Shown here piece by piece: positions 36,282-46,800 of a stretch of DNA of 64,000 nucleotides. Each line of letters begins with the position of its first letter. Position 1 is the first letter of the stretch. The notes beneath the pieces were generated by a model. That model was given only the letters and a program-made list of their open reading frames with translations, searched no databases and was not told the DNA's origin. A program made the position numbers and the translations under genes. The stretch comes from Melampsora larici-populina 98AG31. Taxonomy: Eukaryota; Basidiomycota; Pucciniomycetes; Pucciniales; Melampsoraceae. The stretch spans positions 917,323 through 981,322 of the forward strand of contig NW_006768784.1 of assembly GCF_000204055.1 (NCBI RefSeq), written 5' to 3'.

Positions 36282-38048
36282 GGATAGTGGCATGATATTG
36301 TCAGCGGTGTGCAGGGTCTTGATTTTCGGCAGCATAACCATTTTTCCCTTTTGTCGTCCCAAAACGATCCTGCATCGCAAAGCATTAGTACCGCATTTTG
36401 TCACAATTAAGCGTGTGCCATTGCATAATCCTTGTGCGAGGTTGAGATTGCGAAGCAACATCAGTGGAACCCCCGGTTTTATCTGGAGGACATTCTTTGG
36501 AAATGATGCTATCTCGCACGAGTTGAGGATTTCGGGAGATACCATTTCGTCGTGTTCTTCTTCTGGAATGTTAAAAGCATGGTATTCGCTCTGCTTGCTT
36601 GACATGTCGTTAAGAACTTGGTCATTGATCGCATTCACGTCCACGTTCAAGGGCGTTAATATGCATCTGTCGGAATAGAATTCGCCCAACCTCTGCCAGT
36701 TCTCTTGCACAACTAACGCGTCAACATTATCGTACTGTTCACGGACAGCCTGTTGATCAAACTCGACATCGGATCGCATGCTTGACACATTGCAGATACC
36801 AATGTCAATTAGTCCAAAATCCTCATCTTGCAGCTCGCCGTTCCCAAGGGCGAGTAACCATACACCAAATGCCGCATTAGCTTCGGCTTCTTGGGGCGAT
36901 TGACTGTCAACGCGTCGCATCCGGAGGTTCACGTGAAGCGCATACTTCTCTATCTTGGGCCACAAGTGCGACATTTTCAAAGACGCATTGGCTTGTTGTG
37001 ACATTGACGATTGTGGGATGACTGGCATAGTTTGACGAAAATCACGACCAAATAGTACAACCATCCCTCCGAATGGCGCTGTACTACCTCGTAGATCTCG
37101 CAAACTCCGGTCGACGCAATGGATGACAGATTTATTTTGCATAGCAATTTCGTCCCAGACCAGCAAAGTGGCCGTCTTAAGTCGTCGTCCAGCTTTATCC
37201 ATTGGGCTGAAATTACAGGTCGTGAATTCGTCGTTATGGATTGGGACTTTCAATGCAGAGTGTGCGGTCTCTCCTTTTAACAACAACAACGCCGCGACGC
37301 CGGAAGACGCGACAGATACGTAGGAAATACCTTCTAGGTTTGCCTTATGGAGTACAGCATTCATGACATACGTCTTGCCAGTACCACCCGGACCGTCAAG
37401 ATAGAACAAACCTCCCTCTCTCCGGGCGAGGCATTCAGTAACCGCAGTATAAACATTAAGCTGTTCTCGATTAAGTTTCGGTATCGCATCATCAAGATAC
37501 CTCGCGCTAGCTTCTGTGTCGTCTTCATCGCCCTCTCTCGGCTTGTAAAGAGGCCCAAGATATTGAAGTCGTTCTAAGTCTTCTGCGGGAGTACCTGCGT
37601 CATCCAGAGTGATGTCCATTTCGGCTAGACATCGGCGCAGGCGGTGTAATCCGAGCGCTTCAACCGTCTTGACGTCGACTTGCAAATCCGGATTTTCACG
37701 TTTGATATCACGTTTGCAGTCATCACGCAAGTCATGCTTATGGGCAAGCCAAAGGGCAAATGGATTTGCGGGCGGGGAATGCTTTAAGAGTAGGGCGAAA
37801 TAATTCCGGAGTTGCACGCCCGTTTGCCAAGAGGCGGCCTCAGTCATTGAAGCTGCATAATGCTCGTCGCCCAGCAACAGGCCCAGTTCGTGGAAAGCTC
37901 GTCGATAAGACGGACATATAACTCCATTGACGGTTCTGATGTCAACGAAGCTCTTAGAGCCGCGCACGTTGGCGAGGAGAAGTCTCAAATAGTAGCGTTC
38001 GCCGCAATAGATCGACGCAAAATAGGTGCGAGATATCGTGTTCGTATT

Positions 38049-38138
38049 GTAGGCTCTGTCTTTCCATCAATTACGCTTGTAGGCTCTGTCTTTCCATCGA
38101 TTACGCTTGTAGGCTCTGTCTTTCCATCGATTACGCTT
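38049..38138. repeat. Three tandem 30-bp units inside the Rep-helicase ORF
   Basis: GTAGGCTCTGTCTTTCCATC plus (A/G)ATTACGCTT is repeated at 38049, 38079 and 38109, differing by one base in the first unit. On the coding strand each unit gives ten residues, so the frame is preserved. Confidence 0.95.
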
Positions 38139-39765
38139 CTCGTCCCAAGTGAAATGTGCGGGCATATCACGATATAAAAGGCTTGAGATTGGCACTTTGA
38201 ATGTACTCGTTACGTGGTTTTCGGCGTTCAATTGGAAAAACTCCGTGAGGGTTGTGCGTCCCGCACGTCCACTTTCCAAATTCTCCTCGAGAGATTCTTC
38301 GTCGCGCCATGTAACGGATTGCGCGTCTTCCAAATGCAAAGCGAGTCGCTGTACGGCAGGATATCTACCCAACATTGGGAATTTGAACAAACGCCAGCAA
38401 GCTAATTCACAATGTTAGTATTGATCTTGCGTTTTTTGGGCAGCAGGCTTACCTTCTGAAGCGCTAACGTAGCGTCCGTCGACGTGGCCCATGACCTCGT
38501 CGGCAGAAGTGAAAGATGTTGCCGACCTGTCGTGACCCTTAGCAATATACGTATAGAGGTATTTGACAGATTTAGTGCTAACTGGAATCTTGACATTGAT
38601 ATGACACTTGAAACGTAGTAGAAGGTAAGGGTTGTAGGGCACAACATCTTGGCTTGTGCAAACATGTCCTTTGTAAGTTATTGTTCGCGCAGAGGCTGGT
38701 CGTTTGTATAGTGGGTATGCGTTCTCTAAAACTTGCGTAACTTCTGAGTTCAGACGGGGATAACCGTACTTGCATGAATTGTTTTTCCAACATGGTCGAC
38801 CTTTGCAGGGTCCGTGTAACATGTGTCTGCCTACTAAGTCGTGTAACATGGGATTTTGTTTCGGGCAAGGGATGTCAGCACTGATTTGCATGTTGATCTT
38901 GTCGGCGCTTCGTAGTCTATGCTCCTTGCTCATCATCAGAATCAAATGGGCATGTGGCAATGATCGTTTCTGGAATTCGATTGTGTAGACATAGGCCGAA
39001 CATTCGCCGAATCGTTTACGTTTTGTCAAGTCGAGCAATAATTCCTGAAACTTCAGATTGAAAACGTGTGCTATTAGGTCCGGCCGATCTTGTGATGTTT
39101 CGCCGGGTTTCAACTCCCTCGTTATTTCAGGCCACTGAGGGTTTGTAGTCATGGTAATGAAATAACCTGGTTCACCGAGCTCCTGTCTCAAAGCCATCGC
39201 GTCGTGATACAATTCGGTCATTGAGCGCGGTCCTCCAACGAAAGAAGATGGTAGGATTACCGATTTGCTTGGTATCAAATCATTACGACCAAGCGCCTCG
39301 ACAACGCCGCTATAGATAGCAGCTCGAAGCCTCACTTGGTTGTTGCGAATGTATTGCAGCCGCCAATGCTCGACGCATACGTACATATCAACCATAACTT
39401 CTTGAAGCAGCCTACCAGCTGGGAGAATAGCAGAGAACGTATCAGGCCGATCAAACAGTATTCGCGCAAACCATTCGAGGTTTGTGACTTTACCACCGCG
39501 GCCTATTTTAACTGACATCAGTATTTAGGTATTCATATTGCACGGTGATAGACTTACGCGTAGAGCCAGGTACACGGTAATTCATATCAAAACCCTTTGT
39601 ACCAAAAGGTAAGAGAAACGGGTAGCGGAGGGCAAGATAGGTGTAACGCTATCTCCCGACAGCATTACAAAACATATCTCATTACAAGCATAGAGTTAGC
39701 CTTATACCCAAACTCAACTTTTCATACTTATTCAAACTGTCGACACGCACGCTCCTGGCTCCTTA

Positions 39766-39932
39766 GGGAATCTAAACTAATGTTTTGATTATCATCCTTT
39801 TGGAGCTAGGTGAGTCTTTCATTATTTCTTCTTATAAAACTATCTCTTATTATATTTCTTTCATATACTCAGATGTAATCCCTTAGAGGGAATCTAAACT
39901 AATGTTTTGATTATCATCCTTTTGGAGCTAGG
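39766..39932. repeat. 45-bp direct repeat pair
   Basis: GGGAATCTAAACTAATGTTT and the following 25 bp occur at 39766-39810 and again at 39888-39932. The 77 bp between them are AT-rich. The pair lies within the segment that separates the two Helitron halves. Confidence 0.9.
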
Positions 39933-40182
39933 AATTTAAAGTACACATTAGTTCTAGAAAAACTTCCCTCAGCTCTCTATTTTGAGCTTCCCGTCCCGTT
40001 CGTTGAAAGATCATTTCCCCGCAGTGAGGATAACTATAGATCCTTTACACTTTTTTTTTCTCGAACTATACCCGCATATCGACCGTTTTTTCATTCAAAA
40101 GATTCACATTCAACAACCCGGATCTGCAGGATTTTCACCGAATCTGCAAGATTACAAACCTTGTTCATAGTTCATACTGTTT

Positions 40183-40524
40183 ATGAGCTCACCACCCGAA
40201 TCCCGCTCAACTCGAAGCTTGAATCGAACACTCCTAGATAGAGTGGACGACCCGGAATCTATCATCCGGCAACAGAGTTCTTCGACGCAATACCAACGAC
40301 GATCTGTTGAGGAGGCTGACCGTTATACGGTGGATGAGGTACTCTTTGCGAACCTTCCACACTCCCGTTCTACCCCCACTCCAGCTACGGAAAAACCGTA
40401 CAACCCAAAACCTACGCCTCCCGACACTCCCATTTACTCTATCCCGGGGATGTCGACTTTTGCGCGCATAGAGGTGAATGAAAAAGCATTATTATACATC
40501 CGGATGAGGCGTTCAAAGTTCTGA
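40183..40524 (+). CDS. Possible retrotransposon gag fragment
   Basis: The ATG at 40183 opens 113 codons: MSSPPESRSTRSLNRTLLDR ... RRSVEEADRYTVDEVLF, then a Pro-rich part (KPTPPDTPIYSIPGM). Just past a probable frameshift the next frame reads EAFKVLSGWMKCR and then a GTAAGT donor. The hydrophilic composition and the leader with a T-rich tract upstream are those of gag starts of fungal LTR elements, but no retroviral motif is visible. It interrupts the Helitron, so it probably arrived by insertion. Low confidence. Confidence 0.25.
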   Translation: MSSPPESRSTRSLNRTLLDRVDDPESIIRQQSSSTQYQRRSVEEADRYTVDEVLFANLPHSRSTPTPATEKPYNPKPTPPDTPIYSIPGMSTFARIEVNEKALLYIRMRRSKF

Positions 40525-40562
40525 GTGGCTGGATGAAGTGCAGAGGTAAGTCAGATGTTCAA

Positions 40563-41135
40563 TCACACTGACGGATTGGAAATGGACGCACCTTCGTCTT
40601 GTGCGGTTAATAGGTACTTAAAAAGGGGCGCAGTAATGTGGTCCCCCTCATAGTCGACTGGAAGTGTGATCGTACCGCCTTGACAGCATTCAGAATACGC
40701 GTGTGGATTAGTTTTGTTCGCGGAGACTGGTCTCTCTTCTTTCCAATGCAAAGCTTTGCAAAAAGAGCACTGATCGTCCATTGCTCCAAGGCGGTGCGGG
40801 AGTTCTGTCGAGAATCGTGCGAGGAGAGAAACCTCATCAGCCTCGTGTGGCTGACGTATCGCAGGGCCTGCGTTGGCGTGGCGACCAGGCTGAGGATTAT
40901 AATTGATCATGGGTGCCAGTGGCATTGTGATGTGACTGGGCCCGAATGGATACCCTGCGATATAATGTTTTCGTGCGCAATAAGATGCTTGTTTTGCTAT
41001 GGGAAAGCGGTGGTTAAGGAAAGGCGTTAACTTGTGTGACGGGGTCAAGGTAGCGCCACAGAGAAAATAGTGAAGGAGCAGTGTTGGCAAGGTGAGCATA
41101 GAATGTAAATGACGTGTGATGGGATAGTTTGTCAC
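40563..41135 (-). pseudogene. Helitron N-terminal domain fragment
   Basis: The frame to 40563 ends with MDDQCSFCKALHWKEERPVS, then ECCQGGTITLPVDYEG and PLFKYLLTAQDEGASISN. This is the Cys/His-bearing start of fungal Helitron replicases (C-x2-C-x-A-L-H-W ... C-C-x-G-x-x-x-L-P ... P-L-x-x-L), which lies N-terminal of the helitron-like N domain. It shares strand and order with the Rep-helicase at 39.6-35.7 kb. The roughly 300-400 residues expected between them are missing and replaced by unrelated DNA (39.65-40.56 kb). The N-terminal 100 residues from the ATG at 41135 are of doubtful coding status. Confidence 0.75.
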
Positions 41136-41464
41136 GATAGTTGGTGTACAATGAAGAGTAGTTCAAAGCAATTGACAAAATAGGAGGTTATTATTCAGAG
41201 TTTGCGTGATCAAGACATGTTCATTGATTAATCATCACATCGAACTCGTTGGTGCGGACTGGGAATTTGGATCAGGCTGCGAGCTGCAGAGGCCGTGCGT
41301 CTGGATGTGCCTGTTCGTTGGTTGTGGCACGACCTGCAAACGTTGGAGCACGACAGATTAGATTTTTCGATCAGGTTCTGTTGATACACAGCTATGACAT
41401 ATAATTACAATATCTACAATCTATGAAAATACACTTAAAACGTCATCGTAAGGCATGGTAATAT

Positions 41465-42484
41465 CTATTGCAAGCGCGGACGCTTCGGTTTGCTTGATGT
41501 GTCAACGGGATGTACGTGCAAACGTCGAGTGGGGCTGGAAAAAACATCAGAAGATTCCAACTCCACACCCTCGCAGGACACAGTGATAGAAGCATAGTCT
41601 TCAACGTCGGAGCCGGCGGCCGGCCTGTCAGAGAAGCTATAAAAATCAGACCAACAACCAACGGCTCCTGAGATTGGGCGGCTCATTGCAGCTGGGATGT
41701 TGGCTGAGGTTTCGGGAGGTGTGCGCCCAAATGGGACGTCCGTACGGTTGCAAAGTACTGGAGGCGGCGCTTTGGAAGAAATTTGGACATGCTGTGCCTG
41801 CGTGAGTCACCTGGTCAGTTTAGGCGTACGTTAATCGGTAGGTGCCTGTGCAGAACATACTTCAGTTTCCCATAAATGACTCGGCTCATTATAGTCTTTA
41901 ATGACACCGGTAATGGTGACCTGTGCACCTGGCACGAGGAGACTGACGTCGTGGTTGTCTTGTAGAGCTTTTGGCAGGTAATGTCGTGTGCGGCATATGA
42001 CCAAGCTGTTGGTCTGCAGTGTTGCGGAAAGTAACGTGGGATTAATACACCTGTTGGAATGGAGTGAGTTCTTGTGATTGCTTACAATGGGATCTTCGTC
42101 GACGCTACTCAGCGTGATGACTATGGTCGTAGTCCTATCGTGAGGGTTGAGTCGAACGTACTCGGTACGTTGGATGGTTCCACAAGCAATCATAGAGACA
42201 CGATCGATGACTGCTGCGACAAATTCGAGTGACAACGTATTCAACGGTCCGAGGTCTATTGCGTCGTCAGGGTGAAAATGAAGATGATCTTCTCGATAGG
42301 TGTTGGAACCAATGAATTTGCAAGTCATGACGTAGATGTGTCCAGGTTTGAGTAGCGAGGTAGCGGAGCCTGCCCTAGCGAGACAAACGGGTGTGAGGAA
42401 GGGATCTTCGGTTGAGAGACCCGAGGTCGAGATGGAACCGCGAGTGAAAATAAAGCCCTTGTCATTTGCGAGGTCGTCGGGGAT
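41465..42484 (-). CDS. OB-fold (RPA-like) protein, 5' exon(s) not resolved
   Basis: Minus-strand exons 42484-42086, 42013-41861 and 41797-41465 join in phase 0 through 72- and 63-bp introns (gtaagc...ctgcag; gtatgt...gcag), giving at least 294 residues. The reading begins after an acceptor (aactgcag) with IPDDLANDKGFIFTRGSIS. It continues to LKPGHIYVMTCKFIGSN and the strand-rich ITLSSVDEDPITNSLVICRT, then PGAQVTITGVIKDYNEPSHL with WETE. It ends in a low-complexity tail, RRLHVHPVDTSSKPKRPRLQ, that resembles a nuclear localisation signal. The G-x-x-V-x-I-x-G-x-x-x-D-Y pattern is shared with the two other OB genes here. It lies directly upstream of the Helitron N-terminal domain on the same strand. 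The upstream exon (perhaps MIPNFLTSRADFIQV) does not join in a consistent phase, so the start is open. Confidence 0.55.
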
Positions 42485-42704
42485 CTGCAGTTGAAGAGTC
42501 AGTGGAATATACGGGGTCCAGTAGCAAAGCGACTGACGTTGGATCCAGCCTGACCTACATACTGAACTTGAATGAAATCGGCGCGTGAGGTAAGGAAATT
42601 GGGTATCATGACGTATAGGCAGATTATAAGTTTATAGACGGTGTATATGATGAAGTATAAGACTAAGAAGTTGATTATGGTGAGAGAATCGCGACAATCA
42701 CTGA

Positions 42705-42957
42705 CACTGCACAGATGTAGTATTTTTCGGCTATGCAAAATGATTAGAATTAATGTCAAAAATGATTAAAAATGCTATGTTAATGCATAAAAATGCACCA
42801 TTAATGCACCATTAATGAAAAAAAATGCAGCATCAATGCAGAAAAATGCAGTGTTAATGCACATGAAGAATGAATGCAGAATTCCACCTTTTTCAATTTT
42901 GTTTGTCCTTCAGGTCAATCATTTTTCACTTGGGAAAAATACTACATTTGCCCAGTG
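42705..42957. mobile_element. CACTA-like MITE (253 bp), TGA duplication
   Basis: The ends CACTGCACAGATGTAGTATT and (inverted) CACTGGGCAAATGTAGTATT are flanked by TGA (42702-42704 and 42958-42960). The interior has repeated AATGCA motifs and an 82-bp block (42858-42939) identical to 14657-14738 inside the larger CACTA-like element. Confidence 0.88.
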
Positions 42958-43031
42958 TGAATGATTGGTCAGACGAGCTTTATACTAACGTTGACAATGA
43001 CAGGCGCATCGTTTGCTGACGGAGTGACGTT

Positions 43032-43238
43032 CACCGCGGAACCCTTCTTTCTTCGACTTGTAGTCGAGTCGAGGGAAGTTTTAAAAGCGACTCGTAGTCG
43101 AGTCCCCGCGTTCTCAGCTAATCTCAGAGAGCACTTGAGATTTGGCCTTGATACAGGCGCCAACTTCACAAAAAAAAAATTTCAATATCATGACCCGAAC
43201 TCGGCCAAATCGGGCTTAAGAAGCCCTAGCGGTATCAG
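43032..43238 (+). repeat. Left terminal inverted repeat of the KDZ element
   Basis: It pairs with 54686-54895. It contains internal GACTTGTAGTCGAGTC and GACTCGTAGTCGAGTC palindrome-like blocks and an A-run whose length differs between the two ends. Confidence 0.92.
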
Positions 43239-43850
43239 TCGCTGTGGCCTGTTCACCGCCAGAAAGCAGCATGCTGAGCCAGGCTGAGCCCCTAAATCTT
43301 TTACTCCCTTAGCACCGATAACTCGTGATTCAAAATATTTCTACTTTTCATTGGGAAACACAAAGAAGAAAGACATGCACAAAGAACTTGTGCTCAATTC
43401 AAGATGATCAACATCCTTAAAGGATGAGTTTGTTTCCTTGTCTTGCCCACTATACATATACTTTTGAAGACGATTACTATGTAAATGTCTTCGCGATTCA
43501 AATAGGAATGTAGACAAACAGGGTTTTGTTACGTCTTGCCCGAAAGATTTCCAATCAGAACGAAAAAATAGCACTGTAGTTACTTGAAACATTTCCGATT
43601 GAAATGAAAAAAACCATTCGATGAACGTTTTCCGATTGAAATGAAAACAAAAAACAAAACAAAAAATCAAACTTGAAGTCGACACGAAAAACAGTGTTGT
43701 TGTGAATTCAATTTTATTAACAACTCGAAGTAAGTGTGCTTCTCAATAAGTTGTGATCATTAAAGGTGATTGGAAACAGCAAAAAAAAATTATAGTCCCA
43801 CAACCTGAAATTGGAAACATGCGAGACAAGGAAGTAAGGAAAAATAACTA

Positions 43851-46800
43851 TCAGATCCCTATTGAGTCACTTTCATCCTCATTATCCCCTGTGCGTACGG
43901 CTTCTTCCATCTCGGGAGACATCCTTCGCTTCTTACCCTTGACCCTATACTTGTCAAAATCAAAGTCCTCGATTGGGATGAGGGAGATGGGGTTCGTTTG
44001 GATGTCAATGTTGACTCTTCGAGCCATCTCTTCGGTAAGACCAGAGTTGGGTCTGGTGATCCAGGATCTGTAGAGGCTGTCGGATGGTTCGTAACGTAAG
44101 TTGAACCCTTCGTCTTGTAGTCGACCTTCACAATTTGACCACGGCCAACCCTGCGGTTTTTTGGTAGATTTTCCTGGAAAAAGCCAAAGTGAGCCACTGT
44201 AACATTAGCACCAACGGTTCTAATAGTTACATACGAATTATCTCGTTCAACGTTTCCTTCAACTTGTCTTTTTCGATTGTTGGACCCCCTGGAGGTAGGT
44301 TGTAAAGATGGTGTTAGTGTTAATGTCAGAAAACTATCCGTCAGAAAACTATCGAATCGAACATCGTGGGACTCACTTGATCTTTTAGGCCGTACAAGGC
44401 CAGCAATTGTCTTGCCTGTAACATATGCTTGCATCTTTGATGTAGTACTTTCATGCTTTGCAGACGAACCGAGGTCATAGTCAGCCCAATCCCACAACCC
44501 AGGTGTAGTGGCCATGAATTGAAAACAGTGCGTTGATGAAAGGTGAGTTGAGACGGCTGTGATGGTGAATTGAACCGGATGAATACGAGACATGTTGTTT
44601 GCCTACAAGTCATCAAATTTTATTAATGATGCAATGCATGGAAACAACAGAAAAATCATACCTTCTTAATAAAGTCAGATACAAAATCTTCACATTTAGA
44701 TCTTGAGCGCCCTAAGTCGCGTCCCGATGTCCGCAAGCCAGCCTGACAAACAACTTCATCGTTTGATCCACGAACAAATTTGACTAGGCCAGTTTGAGTG
44801 GGTCAATTGTCTGGTATCTCTTCAGGATTGATGCCATAATCATCATGACCTTCGAGATCAACACCTTCATCAAGGTTGTCTGATTTGTCAACATCAGAAT
44901 CCTTTGGAATAAACGCATCCTTCTCGTCCTGTGACAAGCTAGCCCATAGCTCCTTCACCAGTTGCACTGCTTTTTCATTTGTTGCTCCACCATCTGTGAA
45001 TATCGACATGATTCGATTGATTTGAATACCTATGTGAATTTCATTTTAAATATATATAGAAAGGATCCCACTATTTAGCGCCCCCTCGGCTGATATCCGG
45101 AGCCCCCCGGGTTTTCACCAAAACCCGTGTGACCCGCTGACACCCGACTATTTTCAGCCTATATTTCGCACAGTCGGACCTTGGGGGCTCCTCAAGGGCT
45201 CTCTAAGAGGGCGCAAACTCGCAAATAGAGCCCCTGATTAATTCTTAATTGACCTGTTTGGTGCCCTTCCATCCTTGATGGGGCAACAAAACTTTATTAA
45301 AACAAATAAAAGGGCGCCCAAGTTCTTTCGCGCCCGGACCGGCCCCATTACTGCACAGACATTGGCTCCTCAAGTAAGGGACACATACCCATAATAGCAA
45401 CTTCCGTCTCTGAAGCTCAAAATATCACCCAATCGCTCAATCACCCATATTTCACCTCATTCTTCATTTAATCATCAAATCCCCTTCTCTATGCCTCATT
45501 AACAACCGTCGGATACCGGTGAACGCAATCCGAACTCCCCCTCCAAAAAATTGGACCATCCTACGTTGAATGAAACAGATTCTATGATGAGCGAACTAAG
45601 GTCCCTATCATTAGGAAGCTCAATCAAATGGTCTAACTCAAATCATGACCAAGATGATGAATGGATTCAACAACAAAATCAAAGAGCTCTACAACCCAAT
45701 CAAAGAGCTACGGGAAGAAGCATACTTCAATCGGAACGTACGGCTAGTTGGAACCTTTCGGAAAAAGTCACAAGCTTCCGAGTACTGAAATACAATGTGA
45801 CATTGGACCACCTTCCAGTGGCTGCTCTTTGGGATCTAACCCTCACCTCCCATATCCTCCCATGTATTGCTGAAGCTGACAGATATCTTCATCTTTACTT
45901 CCTGTGCGTATGTAGTATACCATGAAGGACTATTCAATGAACATCACTCATCAATTGCCTTTCATCATGCTCATATGGTAGCGTTATCAGCCCCTTTATT
46001 GCTTGTGAGACTGGGTCTTGCTCTGTACAAAAAAACTGCTCAAATCATCCGCATTTCATTCCACTTGAATTGAGAGGCTTTAAAACTGATTTGCTGTTTT
46101 TTACGCATTTCTAAACCTTCAAGGTGCAATGAGCAAGATCATAGACAAAGAGCTAACAAGCAACGGGGCACAAAGAGTAGGTTAGATAGGAATGGGAGAC
46201 GATGTCAAGTGCAAGTATCGAGCACAATTGAATTTGTGGCCTCACAGTCACTAGTCTGTCTCTTATGTTGTACACTCTACTCTATACTTGTGTTGCCTTT
46301 TGTGTTTGTTTTTGTAGCTCTCCTGTCCTACTCGTTTGTTTCGACTTTCTAGCTCTTTTAGCTTTCTAGTTCTGATTCCTATATCTGATGTTGTATCTCT
46401 CCCTCAATTCTTCCTTATGTTGTATGAACCCCCTAAATCTATGTATACCTTCCTTGAGTTTAGGATACATATATGCCATGGTCTTGTGTACTCAAGTGCA
46501 ATAGTGGCTCGTCGGACGCTATAGTGAACTGAGAAACTCTGCTCTCCCCTCGACATAGTTTCTTAGCTTCTATCCTTATACTTGGACTGTACATATACGT
46601 AGTGTGTACAAAACAAAACGGCGAGGTCAATGGACATTGGAGGATGAGTAGGGGGCAATTTTATTTGAGGAGGAAGCCCGATTTTTTCAAACAAGGAGCC
46701 CTGTTTGAAAAAAGGGGCAGCTAAATTGTTTGTAGCCTGGTGTCCGACCCGAGAGGGGGCGCCGGATACTGCTCCGAGGGCTCTAAATAGTGGGATCCTA

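Larger units (their letters stand above)
35662..39648 (-). pseudogene. Helitron Rep-helicase, central and C-terminal parts, interrupted by a MITE
   Basis: Exons are 39648-39558, 39511-38453 and 38401-35662 (introns 46 and 51 bp). The HUH nuclease part has FITMTTNPQWPEI, the HxH box in KRSLPHAHLILMM and the two catalytic tyrosines in KYLYTYIAKGHD. A Cys-rich stretch lies at CKGRPCWKNNSCKYGYP. The Pif1-type helicase has Walker A GPGGTGKTYVMN, Walker B LLVWDEIAM, motif III GRDFRQTMPVI (GRDFRQ where GGDFRQ is usual) and the final motif LYVALSRCTSAGN. A 383-bp MITE splits the last part (35899-36281); without it the frame is continuous. A 10-residue unit (KRNRWKDRAY) is triplicated in the linker. 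The 5' side stops at a TAG (39649-39651), beyond which an unrelated segment separates it from the N-terminal domain at 40.6-41.1 kb. Confidence 0.88.
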
